A DNA stretch of 64,000 bases from Companilactobacillus zhachilii (lineage in GTDB: Bacteria > Bacillota > Bacilli > Lactobacillales > Lactobacillaceae): positions 2,542,001 to 2,606,000 of the forward strand of contig NZ_CP031933.2 of the NCBI RefSeq assembly GCF_003606365.2. Direction: 5' to 3'. Position 1 is the stretch's first letter, and every line of letters begins with the position of its first letter. The notes beneath the pieces were generated by a model that did not search any database, was not told the origin of the DNA, and saw nothing but the letters and a program-made list of their open reading frames with translations. This document shows, in pieces, positions 7,667 through 16,252 of this stretch. The position numbers and the translations under genes were made by a program.

Positions 7667-9025
7667 TTATTTATTTGTTAATGACGTACTTACTTTTTTC
7701 TTGTTAGAAACAATTGTTGCAATGAATGGTACTAGAAAGATCACAACGGCGGCAATAATAATTGGAAGTCTACCTGCTTTAGCAACTAGTCCCAATAGAA
7801 CACCGATTGTATTAAAATCACTGTCTGACCAGTAAGTAGCTGAGAAGCCAAGTGGTCCATATAATCCAGTTGCGACCAATGGCAAGAAACTAAGAATAAT
7901 ACCACCAAGAAATGGTCCAATTAGAGCACCTTTGCGACCACCAGTAGCGTTACCAAAGATTGCTGCAATACCACCACAAAAGAAGTGCATCACAATACCT
8001 GGAATAACAATTGTAGTACCAATGATTATTTGTATACCCATTGATAACAAACCACCAAGTAAACTAACCAAAAATCCAGCTAACAAAGCGTTTGATGTAC
8101 CCTTAAACAAAATAGCAAACGGATATCCTGGTACGGCATTTGGAACAATTTTTTCACTGAATCCTTTGAATGCTGGAGTAATTTCTGTCAAAAGCATGTT
8201 AACACCTTGAACTAAAACAATTATACCACCAGCAAATTGCGCAGCCTGTAATAGTGCCCATACGTATGGATTAAGATCTGTTAATTTTTCAACATATTCC
8301 GGACCTGCGACTGCTGTTACAACAAAGAATAAAATCGTCATGACAATCATAACTGATACATTACTGTCTTGTAAAAATTCTAATGATTTTGGAAATTGAA
8401 TATCTTCAATAGACTTTGATTTTTTATCTTTATTTACCATTGAGCCAATCTTTGCAGCAAACCAATATTCCAATGTACCAAAGTGAGCAAAACTCATATC
8501 ATCGCGACCAGTAATAATTTTCATTGTGGGATGAGCGATGGCTGGAAAGGTAATCAAGATAACACCCAGAATCATTGAACCAAATATAATTGATTCGAGA
8601 GTATTTAAACCACCCAATACCATGATAGGTGTAATACAGCATGCCATATAGAAGGCATGGTCACTTGATAAGAAAACGTATTTAAACTTTGTAAAACGAG
8701 CTAGAACGATATTCAAAATTAAACCAAAAACAAAAATGAACGTTGCAATCGTTCCATATTTTGCTACTGTGACACCGATGGCAGCTTCGTTACTTGGAAT
8801 CATACCGTGCATGTTGAACGCTTTCATAAATAGCCTACTGAAGTTGTTTAAAGATGCAACGATGATATTTGTACCTGCCAATAATACGACAAATCCGATA
8901 AATGCTCTGAACATACCACCTATGACATCGGTAAACGGCTTTTTGAGTGCGATTAGCCCAACCATTACTACCAACCCGGCAATAATCGACGGTTGGCTTA
9001 ATAGATCAACTATAAATTGCATCAT
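7667..9025 (-). CDS. UlaA-like PTS EIIC permease (ascorbate family)
   Basis: A 452-residue membrane protein with 10-12 hydrophobic segments, related to UlaA (AG superfamily EIIC). Conserved stretches include GFVVLLAGTNIIV, the glycine-rich EITPAFKGFSEKIVPNAVPG loop and IPGIVMHFFCGGIAAIFGN. It would translocate a sugar or sugar acid. Unusually, no EIIA or EIIB of this family lies nearby, while a separate FGGY kinase is encoded in the same operon. Uptake may therefore be uncoupled from PTS phosphorylation, or the partners lie elsewhere. It is the third gene, 18 bases after the aldolase, with TAGGAGG before the ATG. Confidence 0.85.
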   Translation of the reverse strand: MMQFIVDLLSQPSIIAGLVVMVGLIALKKPFTDVIGGMFRAFIGFVVLLAGTNIIVASLNNFSRLFMKAFNMHGMIPSNEAAIGVTVAKYGTIATFIFVFGLILNIVLARFTKFKYVFLSSDHAFYMACCITPIMVLGGLNTLESIIFGSMILGVILITFPAIAHPTMKIITGRDDMSFAHFGTLEYWFAAKIGSMVNKDKKSKSIEDIQFPKSLEFLQDSNVSVMIVMTILFFVVTAVAGPEYVEKLTDLNPYVWALLQAAQFAGGIIVLVQGVNMLLTEITPAFKGFSEKIVPNAVPGYPFAILFKGTSNALLAGFLVSLLGGLLSMGIQIIIGTTIVIPGIVMHFFCGGIAAIFGNATGGRKGALIGPFLGGIILSFLPLVATGLYGPLGFSATYWSDSDFNTIGVLLGLVAKAGRLPIIIAAVVIFLVPFIATIVSNKKKVSTSLTNK

Positions 9026-9043
9026 CTATTTCCTCCTAAGATT

Positions 9044-9910
9044 TTATGCCTTACCTGCTGAACCAAATACGCGTAATCTTTCACTGATTTCTTTTTCGAC
9101 CATCTCAGTTTCCCAGATGCTTACATCAGAAATAAACATTTGCTTATTTGAATCTCCTTCTTCAAGCTTCTTTTGAACACCTAAAGCCACACGATGAACC
9201 ATCTCCGAATAATAGTTAATTTTACAAATACCATTCTCAACAGATTTACGATATTCTTCATCTTTAAGACCAGATGCACCATGAACCACTAATGGAAAAT
9301 CAACTAAATTAGAAATTTTTTGAAGTCTTTCAAAACTCAGATGTGGCTTTTGAGTATACACTCCATGAACTGTTCCATAAGCAATCGCTAACATGTCAAT
9401 ACCAGACTCATCAATGAAAGCCTTTGCTTCTTGTGGATCAGTATACGTTTTGTTTAAATCTTTATAATCAACGTCGTCTCCACCACCTTCTCGGTTCATT
9501 GGACCAAGTTCTGCTTCAACAGATATACCCAACGGTTTAGCAATTTTTACAATTTCTTTTGTTCGTCTAAGATTTGTTTCAAAATCATCTCCAGATGCAT
9601 CTATCATTACTGATGTAAACCCTAATTTCATTGCTCGAACAATATTATCAAAAGTTTCCCCATGGTCAAAGTGCACTGCAACAGGAACTGTTGCCTTCTT
9701 TGCTATGTTAATCATAACAGGTCCAATAACATCCAAAGGTACATATTTATCATGTAATTCAGCAAACTGGATAATGACTGGAGAACTTTCTTTTTCGGCA
9801 GCACTCACGATTCCTCTAACCATTTCGATGTCAGTAACATTAAACGAACCTACTGCATAGTGTCCCTTTTTTGCTTTTTGTACCATATCTTTTGTATTAA
9901 CTAGAACCAT
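9044..9910 (-). CDS. fba: Class II (zinc) ketose-bisphosphate aldolase
   Basis: A 288-residue class II aldolase. The zinc ligands are visible in VAVHFDHGE (residues ~80-85), EAELGPMNREGGG, YGTVHGVY and VVHGASGL. The last of these also binds the DHAP phosphate, together with NYYSEM. Members cleave fructose-, tagatose- or related ketose phosphates to DHAP and an aldehyde. The start is MVLVNTKDMV, with AAGGAG 10 bases upstream; a longer frame lacks a site. Placed between an FGGY kinase and a sugar permease, it more likely serves a dedicated catabolic pathway than central glycolysis (inference), so the exact substrate is open. Confidence 0.85.
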   Translation of the reverse strand: MVLVNTKDMVQKAKKGHYAVGSFNVTDIEMVRGIVSAAEKESSPVIIQFAELHDKYVPLDVIGPVMINIAKKATVPVAVHFDHGETFDNIVRAMKLGFTSVMIDASGDDFETNLRRTKEIVKIAKPLGISVEAELGPMNREGGGDDVDYKDLNKTYTDPQEAKAFIDESGIDMLAIAYGTVHGVYTQKPHLSFERLQKISNLVDFPLVVHGASGLKDEEYRKSVENGICKINYYSEMVHRVALGVQKKLEEGDSNKQMFISDVSIWETEMVEKEISERLRVFGSAGKA

Positions 9911-9923
9911 TATAATTTTCTCC

Positions 9924-11420
9924 TTATAAGTTACGTAATTTATTTTCAAATTTGTATAATTCAATATATTTTCTAAATTGGTCATTATAAAACTTAACGT
10001 TTTCAGGAATTGGTTTGAAGACCTTATCCGTTGTAACTAATTTCTTCATTGCTGTTTCAAATGAATCAAATAAACCAACCGCAACACCAGCCATAATAAT
10101 TACTCCCAAAGTACCTGATTCCTTCATATGAATACGGTGTACTTCAGTATTCAAAATATCAGCTTTAATTTGTAACCAGGTATCTGAACGTGAACCACCG
10201 CCGGTCGCCAATAATTTATTTATTTTGATATTTCCATATGCCATATTTTCCATATTGATACGTTGTTCGTATGCAACGCCTTCCATCAGTGCACGATAAA
10301 TGTCTCCTTTACGTGTCACACCTGAAATACCCATAATCATTCCGCGAGAATCTTCGTCAAAGTATGGAACTGCGGCACCACTGAAATGTGGTAGTACAAG
10401 AAGGTTTGTTGGCTTCTTAGCTATGTACTTGTTGAAAATATCGTAAACTGAAACCCCAGAGAGATTAGCTGCTGAAACTTCCTCTCCACCAAATGCATCA
10501 CGGAACCATTTCAAACTTGTTCCACCATCATAAATATATGAAACAGTTGTATATGTATCATCCATATATGGAATTGTTGGATAATTTTTTTCAGCATTTT
10601 GCTTAAGTTTAGAAGTATCCTTGAATATCGGTGATAGGTTATCAACTGATCCCATCCCATTAGTACAATCTCCCTCATCAATGGCGCCTGCACCAATTGA
10701 GACACAAATTTGATCATGTGCACCTGTAACTAATTTCATACTATTGTTTATTCCAAGCTCATCCGCCAACTGGGGCTTAATTTTACCGACTATTGTACCT
10801 AGGCGATATGTGTTAGGCATCTTTGATTTATCAATTTGTGCAGCCGTTAAGATGTCATCATCCCAATCATTGGTTGTAACATTAAAAGCCAACGAACGGT
10901 CAGCCAACGTATAATCTATTGCAGCAACTCCACCAAGTCTATAAAGTATGTAAGCCCCATATAGTAGAATTAAATGTGTTTTCTCATATACATCTGGCCG
11001 ATGTTTCTTAATCCACATAATTTTAGGCACTGCAAACGTTACTGCTGGATTCAATCCTGTTTTCTCACGTATTTTATCAGCTGAAATATTTTGTAATAAC
11101 TCATTTAGTTCGTCCTTACCTCTACTATCAGTTTGAAGTAAAGTCTTCATTAAGGGGTTTCCATCTTTATCAACCGCAACAAATGCCTCTCCAAACGATG
11201 AAACACTCATTGCAAGAATTTCTTCATTTACAAAGCTCTTGGAATCCTTCATAACTTTTTTGGCGCTTTTCCAAACAATTTCTGGATCCAACTCATATTC
11301 ACCTTCAGCAGGTGTCTCGGTTTGATATTCTTGATAAGAAGCAGATATTACATTTCCCTCGTTATCTGTAATTGTGCTCTTTACACCTGTTGTTCCAAGG
11401 TCTAGTCCCATTAATGCCAC
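9924..11420 (-). CDS. FGGY-family carbohydrate kinase
   Basis: A 498-residue FGGY kinase with an N-terminal phosphate loop (LDLGTTGVKSTITD), the HDQICVSIGAG segment and a C-terminal ATP-binding ATGGGSRSDTWLQIKADILN region. Family members phosphorylate gluconate, xylulose, ribulose, glycerol and similar polyols or ketoses. It groups by eye with the xylulokinase/gluconokinase branch, but the substrate is not certain. I chose a GTG start because GGAG lies 8 bases before it; a TTG six codons upstream lacks a site. It is the first gene of the operon and has a cre site in its promoter region. A divergent DeoR gene lies ~600 bases away. Confidence 0.85.
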   Translation of the reverse strand: MALMGLDLGTTGVKSTITDNEGNVISASYQEYQTETPAEGEYELDPEIVWKSAKKVMKDSKSFVNEEILAMSVSSFGEAFVAVDKDGNPLMKTLLQTDSRGKDELNELLQNISADKIREKTGLNPAVTFAVPKIMWIKKHRPDVYEKTHLILLYGAYILYRLGGVAAIDYTLADRSLAFNVTTNDWDDDILTAAQIDKSKMPNTYRLGTIVGKIKPQLADELGINNSMKLVTGAHDQICVSIGAGAIDEGDCTNGMGSVDNLSPIFKDTSKLKQNAEKNYPTIPYMDDTYTTVSYIYDGGTSLKWFRDAFGGEEVSAANLSGVSVYDIFNKYIAKKPTNLLVLPHFSGAAVPYFDEDSRGMIMGISGVTRKGDIYRALMEGVAYEQRINMENMAYGNIKINKLLATGGGSRSDTWLQIKADILNTEVHRIHMKESGTLGVIIMAGVAVGLFDSFETAMKKLVTTDKVFKPIPENVKFYNDQFRKYIELYKFENKLRNL

Positions 11421-11451
11421 ATTACTCACTCCATTCAATTTTTATTTATGT

Positions 11452-11465
11452 TTAAAGCGTTTTCA
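11452..11465 (-). promoter_or_regulatory. cre site upstream of the FGGY kinase operon
   Basis: On the minus strand TGAAAACGCTTTAA matches the CcpA consensus except near its 3' end. It lies ~30 bases before the kinase start, where CcpA would block transcription. Confidence 0.55.
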
Positions 11466-11590
11466 TTTGGCCTTACAAGAGTCATTATATGAATTATGAA
11501 ATTTTATTGCAATACTTCAATCAATTATCGAAATTATTTCATTTTTTTGCATAATTGCCTATCTTTTTGCAAATTTTGTTTCAAATTTAC

Positions 11591-11657
11591 AAAAAAACAG
11601 AAAAGTCTAAATACCCACAATTAACGATTTTTATGGATACTCAACTTTTCTGCTTTT
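11591..11657. terminator. Orphan bidirectional terminator-like hairpin in a divergent intergenic region
   Basis: CAGAAAAGT (11598-11606) pairs with ACTTTTCTG (11644-11652), with A7 on the left and T5 on the right, so it could terminate either strand. Both neighbouring genes are transcribed away from it, so no annotated transcript ends here. The rest of the 608-base gap (11658-12028) holds the deoR promoter region, and I see no gene in it. Confidence 0.45.
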
Positions 11658-12028
11658 TATCAATTCCAATACTACTTGTTAAAAACTACGCCCCTTTGTT
11701 TTATAAACAAATCACTTATTTGTATTAACTTATTCATTTAATCAGAAGTTCTTGAAATGGGTCAGGAAAAAGGTCCTATGTTTATACCACGTGCTTTAAA
11801 AATAATGATAGTTTTGTCACAAGCTCATTCCAAATCAACAATCGATTATACAAAATATATAGTTGTAACATGCTGTAAGAAACGATAAATTTTAAGTTTT
11901 CAACAATCTGTCTAATAAAACTAGCATTACTTGATAACCAACATAATAATGTTAATATTTCCTTATGTACTCATGTACTAAATTTTCCAACTAAAAGGTA
12001 CATAAATAACAATAAAAGGGATGTCTCT

Positions 12029-12781
12029 ATGATTCCGAAAAAAAGACAAGATGAAATTTTAGAGTTGGTTCAAGAAAAGCAATACTGTGAATACTCTTTT
12101 TTGGCAAAAAGGCTTTTTGTTAGCGTAGCTACTGTGAGAAGAGATGCTCAAGAAATGGAATCTCGTGGACTTATAAGAATAGTTAAAAATGGTATCTCCA
12201 CAACCAATGAGCCTAAAGACCTAGCAGCTGATTATTCAAGAACAGTGAACCTTGACAAAAAGAAACAGCTATCTGGGTACGCAGGAAGTATTATTACCAA
12301 CGGTATGAGTCTATTCATTGACTCAAGTTCCACTTGTTTAGTATTCATGCGAGAAATTTCGGAAATCGACAATTTATACATTGTTACCAATGGTATTGTA
12401 GAAGCCCAAGAATGTTTTCATCATCCTAACTGGCATGTAAGTCTAATTGGTGGTGAAATTAACAAAACGTTACAAAATATTGGTGGCCCAAAAGGTATCC
12501 AAGATATAAGTAACTATCATGCAGATTTATCTATTTTTTCATGTAGAGGTTTAATTGAGCAAGGTGCCTCGGATGCTAATGAGAATGAGGCATTTCTAAA
12601 ACGTGCTTTTGTGAATAATTCAGATAAATCTTTATTGCTTGTCGATAGTACAAAAATACATAAACATAATTTGTATCTTGGAGCACAAATGAGTGACTTA
12701 GACTATATTGCCACAGACATGCCACTTCCCACTGATCTGGCTTTAGAAGCTAATAAAAATAACATTTCATTACTAAGCTAA
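12029..12781 (+). CDS. DeoR-family transcriptional regulator
   Basis: A 250-residue DeoR/GlpR-type repressor. The N-terminal winged helix (residues ~5-60) contains FLAKRLFVSVATVRRDAQEM. The C-terminal DeoRC sensor domain has FIDSSSTCLVF, LYIVTNGIV and KSLLLVDSTKIHK, where a sugar phosphate normally binds. AAAAGGGATG precedes the ATG. It is divergent from the kinase-aldolase-UlaA operon, which it most likely controls, with a phosphorylated intermediate of that pathway as inducer (inference from layout). Confidence 0.9.
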   Translation: MIPKKRQDEILELVQEKQYCEYSFLAKRLFVSVATVRRDAQEMESRGLIRIVKNGISTTNEPKDLAADYSRTVNLDKKKQLSGYAGSIITNGMSLFIDSSSTCLVFMREISEIDNLYIVTNGIVEAQECFHHPNWHVSLIGGEINKTLQNIGGPKGIQDISNYHADLSIFSCRGLIEQGASDANENEAFLKRAFVNNSDKSLLLVDSTKIHKHNLYLGAQMSDLDYIATDMPLPTDLALEANKNNISLLS

Positions 12782-12879
12782 TAAAATAGTACTATAAACT
12801 ATCACAAGGTGGATACTGGTCTAGCTTTATTTATAGAAGTTTTTCTTAGAATCAGTATCAACAATAAAGTATGAACCAA

Positions 12880-12922
12880 AATAATCCGCACTCTCAAGAA
12901 TGAGAATACGGATTATTTTTAT
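12880..12922 (+). terminator. Intrinsic terminator of deoR
   Basis: AATAATCCG and CTCA pair with TGAG and CGGATTATT, followed by TTTTATT on the plus strand. The convergent murQ operon may use the same hairpin, though its T-run is weaker on that strand. Confidence 0.75.
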
Positions 12923-13031
12923 TACTTTTCAACACGGTCAGTTATTTAGTGCTCACGCTATCTTTACTACTATCCAGTATTTCTTTGTGCTTTTTAATTA
13001 ATAGCCTGACGAACAAATCCATCTGCCTTTT

Positions 13032-13883
13032 CTAAATCTTTTTCAGCTTCATTTTTGTTACTACATTAGATATCATTACAATTGCATCTTTAACAGAATA
13101 GTCCGCTTTTTTTAGCGTTTCTAAAGCCTTAGTATCATTCACATTCGTTACTTCCGTAATAATATCGATAGATCTTTGAACTAACTTTTTATTGGTTGGC
13201 TTTAAATCAACCATCAAATTACCATAAGTTTTGCCGATTCGAACCATAGCTGCAGTAGATAACATATTTAAAACCATCTTTTGTGCGGTTCCAGACTTCA
13301 ATCTTGTTGATCCCGATAACACTTCTGGACCAACGACCACCTCAATTGCAACTGTTGCATGGTGACTTATCTCAGCGTCATTATTACATGACAATGCCAC
13401 TGTACTTGCTCCCACCTCAGTAGCATAATTTAAGGCTCCTATCACATAGGGGGTTCTTCCACTGGCGGCAATGCCAACTACTGTATCCTTATATGTCAAA
13501 CTTCTTATCTTTAAATCATGTGCTCCTAGATCTACGTCATCTTCAGCACCTTCTACCGCAGTTGTCATTGCTTCATCTCCACCAGCAATAATTCCTTGAA
13601 CTAATTCGGAATCACTTCCAAACGTTGGTATACATTCTGCAGCATCTAGCACTCCCAAACGACCACTCGTTCCTGCTCCCACATAGAATAATCTTCCGCC
13701 AGATTTAAAAGATTCTGCAATAGCATTAACAGCACTGGTTATGTGCGGCAATTCGCTCTCTACTGCATTTGCCACTTTTTTATCTTCATTATTCATAACT
13801 GTGACTATTTGTTCCGTTGTCATTTCATCTAAATCAGCTGTTTTTGGATTATGACCCTCAGTTGATAATTTTTTTATTTCCAT
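13032..13883 (-). CDS. murQ: N-acetylmuramic acid 6-phosphate etherase, C-terminus frameshifted
   Basis: MurQ converts MurNAc-6-phosphate to GlcNAc-6-phosphate and D-lactate in the cytoplasm. The SIS domain is clear: [21 protein letters not shown] (two overlapping motifs), [10 protein letters not shown] and [16 protein letters not shown]. The frame ends early with TKMKLKKI. Adding one base to the A5 run at 13052-13056 restores [20 protein letters not shown] and a stop at 12994, giving ~296 residues, the family's usual length. I chose the ATG of [10 protein letters not shown], which has AAGGGA eight bases upstream. It is the last gene of the PTS/BglA operon. Loss of these residues, if real, would truncate a conserved C-terminal helical segment. 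Confidence 0.88.
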   Translation of the reverse strand: MEIKKLSTEGHNPKTADLDEMTTEQIVTVMNNEDKKVANAVESELPHITSAVNAIAESFKSGGRLFYVGAGTSGRLGVLDAAECIPTFGSDSELVQGIIAGGDEAMTTAVEGAEDDVDLGAHDLKIRSLTYKDTVVGIAASGRTPYVIGALNYATEVGASTVALSCNNDAEISHHATVAIEVVVGPEVLSGSTRLKSGTAQKMVLNMLSTAAMVRIGKTYGNLMVDLKPTNKKLVQRSIDIITEVTNVNDTKALETLKKADYSVKDAIVMISNVVTKMKLKKI

Positions 13884-13938
13884 TTTGCTCATCCCTTGTT
13901 TGATCATCTTATCACCATTAATTGGAAGCTTATATTGA

Positions 13939-13968
13939 AAGAGATTGGAATTAAACTTCCAATCTCTT
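13939..13968 (-). other. Intra-operon hairpin between EIIA and murQ
   Basis: A perfect 12-bp stem AAGAGATTGGAA/TTCCAATCTCTT with a 6-base loop. There is no real T-run on the minus strand, so it is more likely an mRNA-stabilising or processing hairpin or a weak attenuator than a full terminator. Confidence 0.5.
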
Positions 13969-13976
13969 AATAAGTA

Positions 13977-14297
13977 TTACTTATTCTTTAATTCATTTAT
14001 TTCTGCCTGCATACTTATCATTTGTTCTATTAAAGTTTGTTCACTCATGGTAGTCATAAATTGATCTTGAGCATGAATCAACAATAAAGATATTTTAGTT
14101 TTACCAGACATGTCTGCAGTAATCAATTTAGTTTGAACATTATGTGCCTGAGTTAATTCATGATCACCTTCTGACATCAGAGAATGTGCCTTTTCAATAT
14201 TACCTTCTCTTGCAATTTTAAGGGCATCATAAAATGTACTTCTGGCCGTGCCACTATGGGTAATAATTTCAAATATTTGTTGTTCTAAATCTTCCAT
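13977..14297 (-). CDS. PTS EIIA, lactose/cellobiose family
   Basis: A 106-residue EIIA of the lactose/cellobiose family. It is helical, with the phosphoryl-accepting histidine in LLIHAQDQFM (residue ~77) and the family opening IFEIITHSGTARSTFYDALKIAREG. It passes phosphate from HPr to the EIIB of the same operon. GAGGAT precedes the ATG. It follows the tiny membrane protein and precedes murQ. No EIIA is encoded beside the EIIC at 1985-3262, so this one may serve both permeases. Confidence 0.9.
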   Translation of the reverse strand: MEDLEQQIFEIITHSGTARSTFYDALKIAREGNIEKAHSLMSEGDHELTQAHNVQTKLITADMSGKTKISLLLIHAQDQFMTTMSEQTLIEQMISMQAEINELKNK

Positions 14298-14317
14298 TTA
14301 AAATCCTCAATTTCTAC

Positions 14318-14596
14318 TTAAAATCTCATGACAAACATATAAGTTATTATTCCTACAGCAATCATTGTCTGAACAGAGAAACTAAGATATTTTTTCCAAT
14401 TAAATTTTTGTTTTTGATCAATATAAAGAAGAGTATATGGGAAAAGTAATCCTATACTAATAACATTTCCAAAGAACATAAGCCCTTTAGAATGAAAATA
14501 ATCATTTAACATGATGATTAATAAATTTACAATTGCTAATCCCAAGATAAATACTACTGATCCTAAAAATTTGGGCTGTATTCTTTTGGACATCAT
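14318..14596 (-). CDS. Small membrane protein (92 aa) after cellobiose-type EIIC
   Basis: No named family recognised. There are about three hydrophobic segments (FLGSVVFILGLAIVNLLIIM, a GLMFFGNVISIGLLFPYTLLY stretch and a C-terminal MIAVGIITYMFVM). The start MMSKRIQPKF lies directly after the EIIC stop codon and is probably translationally coupled. An ATG 16 codons upstream, with AAGGA, is an alternative overlapping EIIC. Same size, topology and location as the protein at 1713-1976, so this looks like a recurring companion of cellobiose-type EIIC permeases. Confidence 0.6.
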   Translation of the reverse strand: MMSKRIQPKFLGSVVFILGLAIVNLLIIMLNDYFHSKGLMFFGNVISIGLLFPYTLLYIDQKQKFNWKKYLSFSVQTMIAVGIITYMFVMRF

Positions 14597-14597
14597 A

Positions 14598-15902
14598 TTA
14601 GTTTGTTGCAACCTCCTCGCTTGTTGAAGATTCAGCGTCTTCATCTAATCCTTCTTGTTCTTTCTTTAATTCTGCACGATCATACATACGAACAAATGGA
14701 TAATAAATAACTACGGAAATCAAAATATTTATTAGGCACAATACAATTGCTCGCCAATCACCACCAGTTGCAATATACGCACCAATTGGAGCCGGTAACG
14801 TCCAAGGCGGTTGTACGAACATCATATTCACAAATCCTAGAGAAAAAGCAAACCAAGTTACTAGAACCATAACCATTGGTGCCAAAATAAACGGAATTAA
14901 GAAAATTGGATTCAACATAACTGGAAAACCAAAGATAATAGGTTCATTAATATTGAAAATTGCGGGAACTAAACATGCACGAGTAATGGATTTTGTATAC
15001 TTAGCTTTACCAATCATAACCGCACAAATAATTAAACCGATTGTGGCACCAGAACCACCAATCCAAATAAACCACTGGAAAAATGTTTCTGGAGCGATAT
15101 GTGTTGGTGTTGCGTGATTTGCAACTTTTTCAGCATTTTCAGTAAAGTATTGTAGCCAAATAGGTCTTGCCACTGAACCAACAATTGAATCGCCATGAAT
15201 ACCAAAGAACCAAAAAAATACAACTAAAAATGCTGGAATAATGACACCAGGTAAAGTATCCCCAGCCTTAACTAATGGTGAGAATATCCATTGGATAACT
15301 TGCTCCAAATTAATTTTAAATACAACATTAATCATTGTCATTACAAGAATGATAATTGCTGCTGGAATAATTGCTTCAAATGAATGTGCTACTGAACTTG
15401 GAACCTGTTTAGGCATCTTAAATGTCCAATTATGCTTTACACACATGTGCATAACTTCAACTGCAAATATGGACAAAATCATACAAGGGAAAATACCTAC
15501 TGATCCCAAACTTTCCATAGGTAACATTAACCCTTGTTTTGCAGTCACGGGCATAATACTTAGCAAGAATGCAGCTACTGAAAGTTGACCTCCTTGCAGT
15601 GGGTCCATTCCATAACTCTTAGATAAGTTATATCCAATACCGAAACATATATATAAGGACATAATCCAAAAGGTCAGTCTATATGGAATCAAAATCTGTA
15701 ATGCATGCTTTGTTGCCCAAATATAAAATCCCCAATCCTTCGGGATGGGTGGAAATGCAATAATTAAAAAGAAACTTCCGACGATAATCAACGGAATGGC
15801 CGATACAACACCATCACGAATGGCTCTCAAATGTCTTTGTTCGGAAATCTTTGACATTGGTTGAGCAAACTTCGCGTCAAGCGTATCCAAAAGCTTATTC
15901 AT
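14598..15902 (-). CDS. PTS EIIC permease, lactose/cellobiose family
   Basis: A 434-residue EIIC of the lactose/cellobiose family with the opening LDAKFAQPMSKISEQRHLRAIRDGV and the conserved FNINEPIIFGFPVMLNPI segment. About ten transmembrane helices are visible, and the acidic tail ends EDAESSTSEEVATN. GGGGAG precedes the ATG. It lies between EIIB and a small membrane protein in an operon with 6-phospho-beta-glucosidase and MurQ. It should import a beta-glucoside, chitobiose or MurNAc-linked sugar as its phosphate; the operon points to MurNAc-containing substrates (inference). Confidence 0.88.
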   Translation of the reverse strand: MNKLLDTLDAKFAQPMSKISEQRHLRAIRDGVVSAIPLIIVGSFFLIIAFPPIPKDWGFYIWATKHALQILIPYRLTFWIMSLYICFGIGYNLSKSYGMDPLQGGQLSVAAFLLSIMPVTAKQGLMLPMESLGSVGIFPCMILSIFAVEVMHMCVKHNWTFKMPKQVPSSVAHSFEAIIPAAIIILVMTMINVVFKINLEQVIQWIFSPLVKAGDTLPGVIIPAFLVVFFWFFGIHGDSIVGSVARPIWLQYFTENAEKVANHATPTHIAPETFFQWFIWIGGSGATIGLIICAVMIGKAKYTKSITRACLVPAIFNINEPIIFGFPVMLNPIFLIPFILAPMVMVLVTWFAFSLGFVNMMFVQPPWTLPAPIGAYIATGGDWRAIVLCLINILISVVIYYPFVRMYDRAELKKEQEGLDEDAESSTSEEVATN

Positions 15903-15944
15903 CTTTATCTCCCCAATCTTTCCTAATTAACATATATATTTTTC

Positions 15945-16247
15945 CTACTTATTTATCATATCCAAAATATGCTTACCACCTAATGGACTATAATCGCGTG
16001 GTGGAATATTTCTTATTTCTACACCTTTTTGATCAGCATATTTTTTGAATGTATCAAACCTATTTTTGACTTGTGGGGCTACGAGAATAATATCCCACTC
16101 ATTTTGTTCAATAGCATCTTGTGCTTCACCAGAACCTACAGCGCTACTAGTTACGTCCACGCCTGCCTTTTTGGCTTCATCATCTAAGGCTTGTTCAACA
16201 ATTGCACTAGACATACCACCTGAACATACAAATAATACTTTCTTCAT
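15945..16247 (-). CDS. PTS EIIB, lactose/cellobiose family
   Basis: A 100-residue EIIB. The phosphocysteine loop FVCSGGMSS comes directly after the first strand, and the IILVAPQVKNRFDTFKKYA segment is typical of cellobiose-type EIIB. It relays phosphate from EIIA to the incoming sugar. The start is MKKVLFVC, with AGGAG nine bases upstream, not the ATA/ATG frame three codons earlier. It lies 5 bases after the 6-phospho-beta-glucosidase stop. Confidence 0.9.
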   Translation of the reverse strand: MKKVLFVCSGGMSSAIVEQALDDEAKKAGVDVTSSAVGSGEAQDAIEQNEWDIILVAPQVKNRFDTFKKYADQKGVEIRNIPPRDYSPLGGKHILDMINK

Positions 16248-16252
16248 AATTC

